Assembly (NCBI RefSeq): GCF_021538615.1
Contig: NZ_JAJHIZ010000002.1
Span: forward strand, 62,001 to 126,000
From: Niabella agricola
GTDB lineage: Bacteria; Bacteroidota; Bacteroidia; Chitinophagales; Chitinophagaceae
Direction of reading: 5' to 3'
DNA length: 64,000 bases
Shown: one piece after another, positions 39,575 to 49,460 of the stretch
Layout: each line of letters starts with the position of its first letter
How positions within the stretch are numbered: position 1 is the first letter of the stretch
The notes under the pieces: model-generated
Told to the model about the DNA's origin: nothing
The model's database searches: none
The model's input: the letters and a program-made list of their open reading frames with translations, nothing else
Translations under genes and position numbers: made by a program

Positions 39575-40243
39575 ATGCTTAAAGACAAGATTCTTGCTGC
39601 CCTTAAAACCAAATACAAAGACCTGGGGTTAAGCGCCAAGATTTTAGAAGGGTTTGCTACACGCTTAGCAAAAACTGTTACAGAGGAAGAAAAAATTTCA
39701 GAAGCCGTGGATGATGTTGAGCCGGAGCTTCAAACGTTACAGTCTGTTATTGATGCCAACAGAAAGAAAGTGTCTGATCTTGAAAAGGATATCGCCGCTT
39801 TGAAAGGTGTAAAGGCAGAACCAGTACCGGGTGCTGATCCCAATCCCTCAGATCCACAACCGGATCCCAAGCCTAAGGCATCCGACGAAACACCTGCATG
39901 GGCAAAGGCTCTGATGGATTCCGTTGCTGCACTGCAAACAGAACGGGTGACCACAAGCCGTAGGGCTGGATATGAGGCCCTGTTTGCTGATGTGAAGGAC
40001 GATGATAACCAGGCTAAGGACATGAAGGCTAATAAGCTGGCTGGGTTTGATCGGATTTCATTCAAGGATGATGAAGATTATAATTCATTCTTAGAGGCCG
40101 AAAAGGAGTTTTTGACAAAATTCAACCAGGACCGGGATACTGAAAGTTTGAAAGGAGGACGCCCTCCTGTTGCGACGACGGCGACTAAGGGTAAACCTGA
40201 TGAGACAATGCTGGACACAGTTGTGGATGATTTTAAAATTTAA
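39575..40243 (+). CDS. Scaffolding protein (probable)
   Basis: 222 residues, helical and acidic, with a proline/aspartate-rich linker (PVPGADPNPSDPQPDPKPKA) near the middle and no membrane part. Position just before decoration and capsid genes and composition fit a scaffold. No protease motif seen. Confidence 0.7.
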   Translation: MLKDKILAALKTKYKDLGLSAKILEGFATRLAKTVTEEEKISEAVDDVEPELQTLQSVIDANRKKVSDLEKDIAALKGVKAEPVPGADPNPSDPQPDPKPKASDETPAWAKALMDSVAALQTERVTTSRRAGYEALFADVKDDDNQAKDMKANKLAGFDRISFKDDEDYNSFLEAEKEFLTKFNQDRDTESLKGGRPPVATTATKGKPDETMLDTVVDDFKI

Positions 40244-40260
40244 ACTAAACCAAAAAACTA

Positions 40261-40665
40261 ATGGCTACAGTTAACTTGATTAACGCCGCTGACACCTTTG
40301 TTAACCCTAACGATTCTATTGTTATTGTTGACAACTTCGCTTCCATCCGTGGTGGGCGATCGTTGGATGTTACCGGCTTTACTCCTGATTACATTTGGGG
40401 CGGACACCCCATTATTCAGGAGACTGCTACCAAGGAGTATAAACCACTCCCTTTGAATGGCACCAATGACGGCTACGGCGCCCTCCCTGCGGGCCACACC
40501 TATGCTGGTATTCTGATTGCAACTATCCCCACCCAAAAGCCATTTGCTGGCATCCTGGTGCAGGGTACTGTCAATCCAAAAGCGATGCAGTTCGATTCAT
40601 CTGCTATTTTATCAGCACTTAAGACGGCACTAACGCTGGTGGATTTCCGTTCAGATAACCAATAA
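40261..40665 (+). CDS. Head decoration protein (probable)
   Basis: 134 residues, beta-rich (ATVNLINAADTFVNPNDSIV; AGILIATIPTQKPFAGILVQ) placed between scaffold and capsid, where lambda gpD-like decoration proteins lie. Confidence 0.62.
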   Translation: MATVNLINAADTFVNPNDSIVIVDNFASIRGGRSLDVTGFTPDYIWGGHPIIQETATKEYKPLPLNGTNDGYGALPAGHTYAGILIATIPTQKPFAGILVQGTVNPKAMQFDSSAILSALKTALTLVDFRSDNQ

Positions 40666-40692
40666 ACACTAACCAAAACTAACTTTTTTTAA

Positions 40693-41778
40693 ATGGCACA
40701 ATTTTTATTTATCGACTGGGCGAAACAGTATTTGCCTGGTATTACGATAAGGGTGGTAAATAAGCTGAACGATGAAAAACGCCTACAGCCTTACCGCTTC
40801 TTGAACATGCTGACGCCTCGTTACTCTGTTACTGGTCAGTGGAATACAGTTTCTACCAATGGGCGAATGGTGATGGCCGATGTGGTTGCGATGGATTCCA
40901 GTTTGCCGCTGAAGAGCCGCCCGGCTGCTTCTCGTGCATCTGGTGACATTGCTAAGATGGGTCTGGAGTTCAGCCTGAACGAAAAACAGCTTACCGATCT
41001 GGATACCATGATTGCGCAGAATATTCCTCCTGCCCAAATCATTTCAACCATGTTCGCCGATGTTCCGCGTGCGGTTTCCGGTATCTATGAGCGTATTGAG
41101 TATATGCTGCTGGAGGCACTCTCTACTGGTATTGCAATGGCGGTGGATACAGACAATGTGGGTACCGGAATCCGCCTGGATTATCAAGTCCCCACAGATC
41201 ATAAGCGTGGTGTTGTTAAGGTATGGAGTGACCCTACTGCAGCTCGTATGGATGATATCCAGAAGCTGGTTGATGTGGCGGATGTTAATGGCGATGTGTT
41301 TGTGCATGCCATGGCAGACCGCACGGCGATCAAACAACTTTTGGCCGATCCTCAGTTCAAACAGTACTACGCTTACCGCCAGGGATTTGCGGGCGATAAA
41401 ACCATTATCCCCAACCTGGATGAAAATGTTGTTACATCTCTTTTTCAGGATCGTTGGGGTATCACCTTGGAGATTGTCAACCGAAAGTTTAAGCAGGAGG
41501 CCAACGGTGTTATCACCAACAAAACTCCGTGGGCGGATGGTACAATTTCCTTCCTGACCGACCGGAATGTGGGCGATCTGGTATATGCTACCCTGGCTGA
41601 AGACAACCACCGCGATGAGGCCGTTATTTACCAGAAGGCAAATGACTATATCCTGGTTAGCCGTGGAGTAGACTCTAAACCTTCACTGCGCGAATATACT
41701 AAGTCTCAGGCTCGTGTGGCTCCGGCCATCAATGGCGATGTGCTTTATATTCTCGACACTAAAACAGTACAAGCATAA
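40693..41778 (+). CDS. Major capsid protein (gpE-like)
   Basis: 361 residues. Position, length and the pattern NMLTPRYSVTGQWNTVSTNG, IERIEYM-like IYERIEYMLLEALSTG and VFVHAMADRTAIKQLLADPQ fit HK97-fold capsid proteins of the lambda gpE group. It would form the icosahedral shell. Confidence 0.85.
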   Translation: MAQFLFIDWAKQYLPGITIRVVNKLNDEKRLQPYRFLNMLTPRYSVTGQWNTVSTNGRMVMADVVAMDSSLPLKSRPAASRASGDIAKMGLEFSLNEKQLTDLDTMIAQNIPPAQIISTMFADVPRAVSGIYERIEYMLLEALSTGIAMAVDTDNVGTGIRLDYQVPTDHKRGVVKVWSDPTAARMDDIQKLVDVADVNGDVFVHAMADRTAIKQLLADPQFKQYYAYRQGFAGDKTIIPNLDENVVTSLFQDRWGITLEIVNRKFKQEANGVITNKTPWADGTISFLTDRNVGDLVYATLAEDNHRDEAVIYQKANDYILVSRGVDSKPSLREYTKSQARVAPAINGDVLYILDTKTVQA

Positions 41779-42035
41779 TGGGAAGACCAAGGAAAGTACA
41801 GGAGGCTGTAGATCAGTCTCCTGTTGATCAAACAGAACAGGTGGAATCCGTTGATATAGAACCGGAACAGGCCGTTGTTAAACCTAAAAAAGGCGTTGAG
41901 TATGTTATCGCCCAACCTTTTGTTGATAAGGATGATTTTTCAAAAGCGTATTCTGTGGGGGATGGTGTTCCAAAGCACTTTGACGAATTTAGGATCGAAA
42001 GCCTGTTGGAATTAGGACTGATTACACAAAAATAG
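41778..42035 (+). CDS. Small head protein, unknown
   Basis: 85 residues. Acidic, proline-rich N-terminus, then a small fold (GVEYVIAQPFVDKDDFSKAY). Starts on the last base of the capsid stop. Small proteins here often act as FI-like packaging or head completion factors. Confidence 0.5.
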   Translation: MGRPRKVQEAVDQSPVDQTEQVESVDIEPEQAVVKPKKGVEYVIAQPFVDKDDFSKAYSVGDGVPKHFDEFRIESLLELGLITQK

Positions 42036-42038
42036 CCA

Positions 42039-42398
42039 ATGACAAACCTGGAAGCATTTAAGGGACTATTAGACGAACCGGCGATTCCGGATACACGTAT
42101 TCAAGGCGTGCTTATTGTAAGAGGAATAGACCCCAATGCTGAATGGTCAATGTCTCCGACCAACCCCATTAATTGCCGGTTCTATGGCGCCCTGATAATT
42201 GAGAAAATGAGGGCAACCAACGGAGCCAATGGTCTAAAATCTATTAGCGAGGGCGGAATGTCCGTTAGTTACGATAGTGCTAGCCCATATCTCAAAGGAT
42301 TGATTGATGGCTGGATCAGTGATTCTAATTGTAGTTCTTTAAAAGATCAGTACACGGCAAACAAGATTTCTGACGTTTCATACTTGCTTGACAGATGA
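42039..42398 (+). CDS. Head-tail connector protein
   Basis: 119 residues, helical with an acidic start (MTNLEAFKGLLDEPAIPDTR) like gp6/DUF-type adaptor proteins that stack below the portal. Position supports it. Confidence 0.65.
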   Translation: MTNLEAFKGLLDEPAIPDTRIQGVLIVRGIDPNAEWSMSPTNPINCRFYGALIIEKMRATNGANGLKSISEGGMSVSYDSASPYLKGLIDGWISDSNCSSLKDQYTANKISDVSYLLDR

Positions 42399-42721
42399 TT
42401 TGGTACGACGATACGGCTAGTTTTAAACGTGTTACCAGTGGTGGCGGGTACAATCCAGACACAGGGCTCCCATTTCCAGAAAGCACTGAGACGGTGCATG
42501 TAGTTGGCCGCTGCGACACTAATGTGAACCGTTTTGTTGAACGAAATGCAGATGGCGCATTTACATCGCCCAAGTTTGTTTTCTATATGGATCTGGATCA
42601 ACCGGAAATCCCCCTGGATGTGGAACTGAAGGTTTTTGACACCAGTTCCGGCAAACAGTATACAGGGGTAGTCAAACAGCATAATCGAGGTAGATTAAAC
42701 GCATATGCCCTATGCCAATAA
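42395..42721 (+). CDS. Head closure protein (probable)
   Basis: 108 residues. ATGA overlap. Beta pattern with DTASFKRVTSGGGYNPDTGL and VELKVFDTSSGKQYTGVVKQ, as in SPP1 gp16-type stoppers. Confidence 0.68.
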   Translation: MIWYDDTASFKRVTSGGGYNPDTGLPFPESTETVHVVGRCDTNVNRFVERNADGAFTSPKFVFYMDLDQPEIPLDVELKVFDTSSGKQYTGVVKQHNRGRLNAYALCQ

Positions 42722-43191
42722 CAAGACAATTTACAAGGCTGGATGTAACGCGGGCGCTCCTTCAGAAAAAGGAGGCCTTTCTGAATGCCCTGATGGATCG
42801 TTTTGAGCAGGTAGGAGAGGAATCCGTGCGTCATGCCAGGTTGAAAGGTGACTACCAGGACCAAACGGGCAACCTGCGTAACTCTATTGGCTATGTGATT
42901 TTCAAGGATGGGCGACCATACAGGGTTTCGTATCCTAATGATGCTAAAGGGGTGGGTAGGGGTGTTAAGAATGGCGCCGCGATGGGGAAGGCACTTGCGA
43001 TGGAGGTGGGCCGTGATTCGGCCTATGGCGATGGAATATTCATGGTTGTGACTGCGGGAATGGATTATGCCATTTACGTGGAATCTGGCGTCCGCGGTGG
43101 CAGAAAGCATGATGTGTTAACCAGCGCCTCCATTGTTGCTGCCAGGTCATTTAAAACCAAAGTGAATAACCTGTATAATAAACTGAAATGA
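42712..43191 (+). CDS. HK97 gp10-like neck protein
   Basis: 159 residues. DQTGNLRNSIGYVIF and YAIYVESG are typical of gp10-type tail-neck proteins that bear many charged residues at the N-terminus. Overlaps the gene before by 10 bp. Confidence 0.78.
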   Translation: MPITRQFTRLDVTRALLQKKEAFLNALMDRFEQVGEESVRHARLKGDYQDQTGNLRNSIGYVIFKDGRPYRVSYPNDAKGVGRGVKNGAAMGKALAMEVGRDSAYGDGIFMVVTAGMDYAIYVESGVRGGRKHDVLTSASIVAARSFKTKVNNLYNKLK

Positions 43192-43592
43192 TTACACCGT
43201 TTAGCGCCTTGCAACAGATACGTGGATTAATTTGGCAACCAGCTGTTAGGGCATTGGTGACCGGTGTTTATACTGGCGAAATAGCATTGACTGAATTTGA
43301 CAGGGCTACAGCGGCAAAAGAGAAATTTATAGCGATAAATTTTCTTACCACTGATTTTGCCCAGGTACAGACGGGTGTTTTGAATATGAACATATACTGC
43401 CCAGATGTGAGCGGTATAGCTGACGGGGAGTCTTTGGACGCTGTTCTGCTGGCCGTAAAACCACTTCTCGAAGACGCTTATACGAATGATCTTAATACTG
43501 AACTTGGAACCTTAACTGAACTGAAGCTTGATGATAAAAAGTACACCGTTTATAACCAACGGATTAACGTGTACGCACCGAATTTATTATAA
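43188..43592 (+). CDS. Tail terminator protein (probable)
   Basis: 134 residues. Order (after gp10-like, before the tail tube) and an alpha/beta pattern (VQTGVLNMNIYCPDVSGIAD) fit a tail terminator of the gpU type. Confidence 0.65.
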   Translation: MITPFSALQQIRGLIWQPAVRALVTGVYTGEIALTEFDRATAAKEKFIAINFLTTDFAQVQTGVLNMNIYCPDVSGIADGESLDAVLLAVKPLLEDAYTNDLNTELGTLTELKLDDKKYTVYNQRINVYAPNLL

Positions 43593-43618
43593 TTAAACCA
43601 AAACTAAACTGACATAAC

Positions 43619-44137
43619 ATGGCATGGAAACCATTTTACGGGCTTAAAAAAATTGAGATTGGTGTTGCGACTACCAATAATACTGCCCCGACCGTTCTGA
43701 CAGAGGTTCCCTTTACAAAGGTTGATACGGCTGTCTATTCTAAAGAGGCTGACAGTTTCACGGATATTCCTATTGAGGAATCAGAAGTGGCACTTGAGCG
43801 CCTGAAATCACAAACAGGGCCTCGCGCGTTCCGGTGGACCACCTACAGCAACGACTTTTCTCTGAAGGCGATGCTTGAGGGCGGAACTTATACAGCTGGA
43901 GGCGCTGGTGTTGGTGATAAGTATTCACCTCCCGAGGCCGGATCCAATGTGAAGCTGTATGTTAAGATGACGGACAAATTCAATAAAACCACCGAGATCT
44001 TTAACGCCTCCATTGAGTTTGTGGAAAACTCTATCCAGGCCAAATCGGGTCTTCCTGAATGGCAAATTGCGGCTACTGCTACTGCCGTTGGTGCAGGGTT
44101 CAAGTCTGTTATCGAAACACAGCCCCCGGCTGCTTAA
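43619..44137 (+). CDS. Major tail tube protein
   Basis: 172 residues. Beta-rich; position just before the G/GT chaperones and tape measure identifies it as the tube protein. Phrase NDFSLKAMLEGGTYTAGGAG. Followed by a terminator that lowers expression of the next genes. Confidence 0.8.
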   Translation: MAWKPFYGLKKIEIGVATTNNTAPTVLTEVPFTKVDTAVYSKEADSFTDIPIEESEVALERLKSQTGPRAFRWTTYSNDFSLKAMLEGGTYTAGGAGVGDKYSPPEAGSNVKLYVKMTDKFNKTTEIFNASIEFVENSIQAKSGLPEWQIAATATAVGAGFKSVIETQPPAA

Positions 44138-44162
44138 TTATTATCAAAACTAAACCCCATAC

Positions 44163-44194
44163 GGGCGGTGCAATAAACGCCGCCCTATTTTTTT
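44163..44194 (+). terminator. Attenuating terminator after the tail tube gene
   Basis: GGGCGG/CCGCCC (44163-44168 with 44180-44185) followed by TATTTTTTT, ending at the base before the next ATG. It would keep chaperone and tape measure levels below the tube protein. Confidence 0.8.
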
Positions 44195-44674
44195 ATGGTT
44201 ACACGAGAGTATATAGATCGCGCGGAATCTGACGCGATACTACAAAAGCCTTTTGATATTTCCGTGGTCACAAAGGAGAAGACCAAACACTGGTTTTTCC
44301 GGGAAAAGGAGGTTTTCACGAAACACACGTTCCAGGTTCACCCTATGAAACTGGCGCAACAACAGCGGATTATGGGCCGGCTGGCTGATATCAATGTTCA
44401 CATTTTCGAGGATATAGATAATCTTATGAAGGTGTACGGCAAGTTGGTATCTGAACATATGGATGATGTTGTTTACTGTGTGTCTGTGATGCTTTCTGAC
44501 GCCCGCATGGAGCCTACAAGGGAGCTGCAGGAGTTTGTAAAACTGAATTTCGACAACAATGACCTGGAGGCGGTGTGGGCTGTTATGGTGAAGCAGATGA
44601 ACCCCGGCCCTTTTACGAATGGTATAATCTTGATGAAAGGCATAGACCTGAACGAGGTGAACCCCAGAGCTTAG
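44195..44674 (+). CDS. Tail assembly chaperone G
   Basis: 159 residues. Small helical protein between tube and tape measure, with a slippery CCCTTTT near its end. In lambda, gpG and the frameshift product gpGT hold the tape measure during tail assembly. Confidence 0.8.
   Translation: MVTREYIDRAESDAILQKPFDISVVTKEKTKHWFFREKEVFTKHTFQVHPMKLAQQQRIMGRLADINVHIFEDIDNLMKVYGKLVSEHMDDVVYCVSVMLSDARMEPTRELQEFVKLNFDNNDLEAVWAVMVKQMNPGPFTNGIILMKGIDLNEVNPRA
44608..44614 (+). other. Programmed -1 frameshift site CCCTTTT
   Basis: In the G frame the site reads C CCT TTT, a canonical X XXY YYZ heptamer. A -1 slip moves into a frame open from 44563 to 44874 and adds YEWYNLDERHRPE... to G. Confidence 0.82.
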
Positions 44675-44874
44675 GCGAGAATAATAGCGCCTGGGAACGT
44701 ATCGGAGGACTTATGAAATACTTCCGGATGTCGTGGGATGAAATAGTATATGAGCGTAGCCTGTTGAACATATCAATGCTGCTTGCAACAATACCAGACT
44801 ATTCTTCTGATGACGATAACCAAAACAATTCGGCCGAAAAGATGGCCAAATCAATCAATAAACAATTTGAGTAA
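44614..44874 (+). CDS. T extension of the GT chaperone (by -1 frameshift)
   Basis: 86 residues joined to the first 140 residues of G, giving GT of about 226 residues. There is no good start codon of its own. The T part has MKYFRMSWDEIVYERSLLNI, a helical pattern seen in other GT proteins, and ends 1 bp into the tape measure gene. Confidence 0.75.
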   Translation, partial: YEWYNLDERHRPERGEPQSLGENNSAWERIGGLMKYFRMSWDEIVYERSLLNISMLLATIPDYSSDDDNQNNSAEKMAKSINKQFE

Positions 44875-47800
44875 TGGGTAATGTGGATATATCCCAAGGC
44901 GGGATGCAGTTTAACATGGGTGTTAATACTGGCAAGCTGAAGAAAGACCTGAATGATGCAGACAATGCTTTTGAGAAGACGGCGAAAGGGGCGGAAGACG
45001 CTGGGAAAAAGATCGATAAGGTATTCAAGGACCTGGCAAAGGGTGCTGCAGCATATTTTACGATTCAGCAAGGAAAGGAGTTGATAAATAACATTATCAA
45101 GGTTAGAGGTGAGTTCCAACAGCTGGAAATTGCATTTAGCACTATGCTGCAAAGCAAGGAAAAGGCGGACAAGTTGATGGCGGACGCTGTAAACCTTGCC
45201 GCAAAAACGCCCTTTGGTCTTCAGGATGTTGCTGCGGGAGCAAAACAGCTATTGGCGTATGGGTTCGCAGCAGAGGATCTGATTGACAATATAACCAGGT
45301 TGGGTAACGTAGCGTCTGGTGTTGGATCGCAACTTAACGACCTGATTTACCTGTACGGAACCCTTAAGGCATCAGGCCGGGTGACCCAGATGGACATTAA
45401 CCAGTTTGCAGGTCGTGGTATTCCCATTTATGCTGAACTATCAAAGGTTCTTGGAACAACGGTAGATCGCGTTCGGGATATGGTTAGTGCTGGACAGGTG
45501 GGGTTCCCCCAAATAGAGAAGGCGTTTCAGAATATGACCAATAAGGGCGGAATGTTTTTCAACCTTATGGAGGCTCAAAGCAAAAGCCTTACAGGACAAA
45601 TAAGCAATCTACAAGATTCTATTGATCAGATGTTTAACGAGATTGGAAAATCCAATGAAGGTCTATTTTCTGATTCTATTTCCGGGATCGCTTATTTGGT
45701 TGAGCACTATAAGGAAATTGGTAAGATTCTCACAATACTCATAGCCACTTATGGAGCCTATCGCGCTGCATTGATTCTCACATCCGTCACACACGCGACA
45801 GCGTTGGTTGGGATGAAGGCTTTTGCCGTAGCAGAAACGGCCGCGGCAATTGCCGGAACAAGGGTTACTGCGATCCAGGTATTACAGGCAGGAGCTTTGA
45901 ACTTACTAGCCGCTGCGCAGGCTCGTTTCAATGCTATCTCTGCTGCAAATCCGTACTTGCTTATCGTTACAGCTGTTGCTGGTATTACGGCTGCTTATTT
46001 CGTCTTGAGGGATACGACGACTTCTGTTGAACGCGCGCAAGAGGCGCTAAACAAAAGAAATGAAGAAGCAGCCCGGTTCACCGATGATCTGAAGAATAGG
46101 ACAAACGAACTGTCGGCGGCTGTAAATTCACAGGTGTTGCCGATGGCTGATCGGATAGTGAATTATAAAAGACTACAAGAGCTATACCCTGACCTACTCA
46201 AAAACATGAGTATGGAGGAATACTTGTTGAAAAGCACAACGGATCAACAAAAATCACTTAACGAGGCGGCTAGCCGTGCGTCGTTTGCTCAGCTTAGGAA
46301 AGAGTATGAGGAGGCTACAAAAAAGGTAGAGGGGCTAAAAAAGCAGCTACAGGACCTGAAAAATACTCCCGGTATCGGTTCGTTTGGTAACACCGCTGCC
46401 GAACGATGGAGCCGACAGTTGGAGGACGCACAAAATTATGCCAGAGGTTTAAAAAAGCAGCTGGATGATGCCGAAGAGGCTGCCAGACTGGGGGCAATGA
46501 CCGAATCTCAAAAACTGGAATACTACACCAAGCAGAAAAATGAACTGGAAAGCCAGATTAAAAAATATGAGGACCTGAATGGAAAACTGGTACGTACAAA
46601 AGACGGTACTATATCCATCCGCGAAAACCTGGCAGCTTGGAGTATATTGGGCCTTCTGAATCAATTCAATGATTTAATTGGTCAGATCAATAGCATTAAA
46701 GGCTTATTGAACGGCACTACTGTTATGACGACTCCGGCGCAGTTTAAGGAGGCTGCTAGCAAATTGCGGGATTCGGCTGAACAGGAGGCTGATGCAACAA
46801 AGCGGAAAGCTATGTTGAAGCAGGCTGAAGAGTATCAGAAGAAGTACGACGAGATGATGGGCAAGGTTGATAAAAAGGCTCAGTCTGACGCAAAAAAGTT
46901 AGCCAATGAACAAAAGCGTGCCATTGAACAGGTAACTGAAGCTGAGCGTCAATCTACCATCGATAGGTCAATTGAAGGGGAAAAGCAGATAGCTGAAATT
47001 CGTGAACGGTATAGGAAAATTAGACAGGTGCTTACTGAGGCTAAAGTGAATGATCCGACACAGTTTTCAAAAGTTGATGCGCTGGAATCACAAGCTATCA
47101 CGGATAGCAAGTACCAACGAGATACCAGCGACATAGAGAAGTACCTTAATAAACAGAAGGATCTATACCAGAAGTTTAATGACTATAAGGAAAAAGTTGG
47201 ATTGGAGGCGGCCCAAAAGGAATTTCAGGGCAAAATACAACTTGATAAGACGTTTGCTGACATTGTTGATACTTCCCTGAAAAATCACATGGATGCACAA
47301 TTGGGAAAACAAACCGATGCTTATTCACAAGCCAGAGAGTTGATGTTGCGGAAGTTCAAAACAGAGTCTGCCGATGATTCTTTCGGGATGGATCTGGATA
47401 AAAGGTCGGAAGCATTGGTTGCGTTGGCGTCCTATAATGATAAGAAAGAGGCAATTGTCCGGGATTACAACGAAAAAATAAAAGCATTGGGGGCAACAGC
47501 TTCTGCTGAACAGAAGGCGGAGGCTGACCGGCAAAAAGAGGAGGCGCTTAACCAGCTGAAAGTTGAAGAGGCCGATAAAATATCCAGATACAAGGAGTTT
47601 ACCCAAAAGATTATTTATACCAGCAAACAGGCGATTGCTTACCAGGTGAAAACCCTCAACGGATTGCTGGAAAATGCCAATATCCCGGAGGATGTTAAGG
47701 CTGGGATCCGAAAGCAGATCGAAAAGCTCAATGCCCTGCTAAAGATGCCGGAAAAAAATGCGGTAGATACCCAGTTTGATAGGGAGATTCAAAAACGCGT

Positions 47801-49460
47801 GGATTTGATCGCCCGCTTGGGTAAGGAAGGTAAGTTGACAAAGGAAAAACTGGAGGAGCTGACTACACAGATCAACCAGATGAAGGCCGACAGTACAGAA
47901 ATTAAACTTGAAATATCTGATAAGAATTTGCGTTGGTTGGATAAGGTGCAACCGGCCGTGCAACAGCTGGGCGAATCTTTAGAGACGTTGGGTGGTCAAG
48001 GGGGATTTCTTTCTGAACTGGGTGGATTTATTTCAACATTGGCGTCACAGATCGGTAATCTACGGGATACTATTAGCCAGATCAATACCAACCAGGCAAA
48101 GCTTAGCAGTTTAACTGTTGGGTCATCTGAGTATAATGCCCAACAGCAGAAGATGAACATGGACGCTTATGTGGCGGCTGCGCAATTCGCTGTTCAGGTT
48201 ATCACTGCTATCGCGGATGCATCAAAAAAACGTAAAAAAGCTGAAGAGGAATTTTACATCAATCTTCTTGGCCTCCAAAATGACTATAACCTGGCACTTG
48301 TCAAGCAGCAGCAATTGCAGGCTGAGTTGTCGGAGAACATTTTTGTTAAGGACTATTTTGGCCGGGCTAAGTCGGGGATGGCAGCTGCCATAACTGCAGC
48401 CAGTAAATACCAGGAGGCATTAGATAAACTTTCTGAAGGTAAATCTAAAGTTAGACAGAAGAATGTCGTTGACGGCAAAACCACTGGAGGTCTTGTTCTG
48501 TCTGGAGCGGCTGCAGGTGCGGCAATAGGGGCGGTAGTAGGGGGTGGTATATTTTCGATACCTGCCGCCGTGGTTGGAGCAGTGATTGGAGGAGTTGTGG
48601 GGTTGATCGGTGGCCTTTTTTCTAAAAAGAAAAAGGATGTTTACGGTGGATTGCTGGAGCAATATCCGGAACTGCTGAAAAAGGGCGCTAACGGCCAACG
48701 CGAAATCAATAAGGAGCTTGCAGAAGCGCTGATAAAAAACAACCAGCTGGATGACAAGACTAAGAAGATAGTTCAAAATGCACTGGACCAGAAGGCCGCT
48801 TTTGAGGAGGCATATAAGCAGGTTACACAGGTTGTTAGTGACCTGGCAGGCGGGTTGGGCGACGAACTTCGGGATGCATTGGTAAAAGCCTGGAAAGCTG
48901 GCGAAGAAGGCGCTAAGGCCTTTGGGGAGACGGTTGACAAGGTGCTGGAGAATATTCTATCTAACCTGCTGTTTCATGCTGCATTTGATGACCTGTTTGA
49001 TAAGCTGCAAACAAACCTGTCTGAAGATTTTGTATATGGTGGGATCTCAGATATTGTCGATTCGATGGGTGAGTTTTTCAAAGACGCCAAAGACAGGATA
49101 CCTGTTTTCAATAAAGCAATGAAGGAGGCTAACGATTTGGGAAAGAAGTATGGCCTTGATATTTTCGGAAAGAACGGGGTGCAAAATAAAAACACCATCG
49201 CTGGCGGCGTTTCAAGCATTACACAGGACCAGGCCAACGCATTGACCAGCCAATTTATGGGACAGCGATTGGCAACTATTGAATTAGTTGAAGTTCAGAA
49301 ACGCATAGAGCAAATGCAGTATAACAGTTTAAATTATGCTCAACAGATAGCTAACAACACTTACAATACTGTTGTAGAATTGAAAAACGCGGTTTCCTCT
49401 TTGAAATCAATGGATTCCAAGATGGGTAACGTACAAAACCAACAGCGCTTAATAGGATGA
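44874..49460 (+). CDS. Tape measure protein
   Basis: 1528 residues. The N-terminal part (about 70-260) has the tape-measure core (FQQLEIAFSTMLQSKEKADK; LNDLIYLYGTLKASGRVTQM; INQFAGRGIPIYAELSKVLG). Hydrophobic segments follow (about 290-380), then long coiled coil (about 390-1080). A glycine/alanine-rich membrane segment (AAAGAAIGAVVGGG) is near 1210. Its length should set a tail of roughly 200 nm. It may take part in DNA entry. Confidence 0.93.
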   Translation: MGNVDISQGGMQFNMGVNTGKLKKDLNDADNAFEKTAKGAEDAGKKIDKVFKDLAKGAAAYFTIQQGKELINNIIKVRGEFQQLEIAFSTMLQSKEKADKLMADAVNLAAKTPFGLQDVAAGAKQLLAYGFAAEDLIDNITRLGNVASGVGSQLNDLIYLYGTLKASGRVTQMDINQFAGRGIPIYAELSKVLGTTVDRVRDMVSAGQVGFPQIEKAFQNMTNKGGMFFNLMEAQSKSLTGQISNLQDSIDQMFNEIGKSNEGLFSDSISGIAYLVEHYKEIGKILTILIATYGAYRAALILTSVTHATALVGMKAFAVAETAAAIAGTRVTAIQVLQAGALNLLAAAQARFNAISAANPYLLIVTAVAGITAAYFVLRDTTTSVERAQEALNKRNEEAARFTDDLKNRTNELSAAVNSQVLPMADRIVNYKRLQELYPDLLKNMSMEEYLLKSTTDQQKSLNEAASRASFAQLRKEYEEATKKVEGLKKQLQDLKNTPGIGSFGNTAAERWSRQLEDAQNYARGLKKQLDDAEEAARLGAMTESQKLEYYTKQKNELESQIKKYEDLNGKLVRTKDGTISIRENLAAWSILGLLNQFNDLIGQINSIKGLLNGTTVMTTPAQFKEAASKLRDSAEQEADATKRKAMLKQAEEYQKKYDEMMGKVDKKAQSDAKKLANEQKRAIEQVTEAERQSTIDRSIEGEKQIAEIRERYRKIRQVLTEAKVNDPTQFSKVDALESQAITDSKYQRDTSDIEKYLNKQKDLYQKFNDYKEKVGLEAAQKEFQGKIQLDKTFADIVDTSLKNHMDAQLGKQTDAYSQARELMLRKFKTESADDSFGMDLDKRSEALVALASYNDKKEAIVRDYNEKIKALGATASAEQKAEADRQKEEALNQLKVEEADKISRYKEFTQKIIYTSKQAIAYQVKTLNGLLENANIPEDVKAGIRKQIEKLNALLKMPEKNAVDTQFDREIQKRVDLIARLGKEGKLTKEKLEELTTQINQMKADSTEIKLEISDKNLRWLDKVQPAVQQLGESLETLGGQGGFLSELGGFISTLASQIGNLRDTISQINTNQAKLSSLTVGSSEYNAQQQKMNMDAYVAAAQFAVQVITAIADASKKRKKAEEEFYINLLGLQNDYNLALVKQQQLQAELSENIFVKDYFGRAKSGMAAAITAASKYQEALDKLSEGKSKVRQKNVVDGKTTGGLVLSGAAAGAAIGAVVGGGIFSIPAAVVGAVIGGVVGLIGGLFSKKKKDVYGGLLEQYPELLKKGANGQREINKELAEALIKNNQLDDKTKKIVQNALDQKAAFEEAYKQVTQVVSDLAGGLGDELRDALVKAWKAGEEGAKAFGETVDKVLENILSNLLFHAAFDDLFDKLQTNLSEDFVYGGISDIVDSMGEFFKDAKDRIPVFNKAMKEANDLGKKYGLDIFGKNGVQNKNTIAGGVSSITQDQANALTSQFMGQRLATIELVEVQKRIEQMQYNSLNYAQQIANNTYNTVVELKNAVSSLKSMDSKMGNVQNQQRLIG

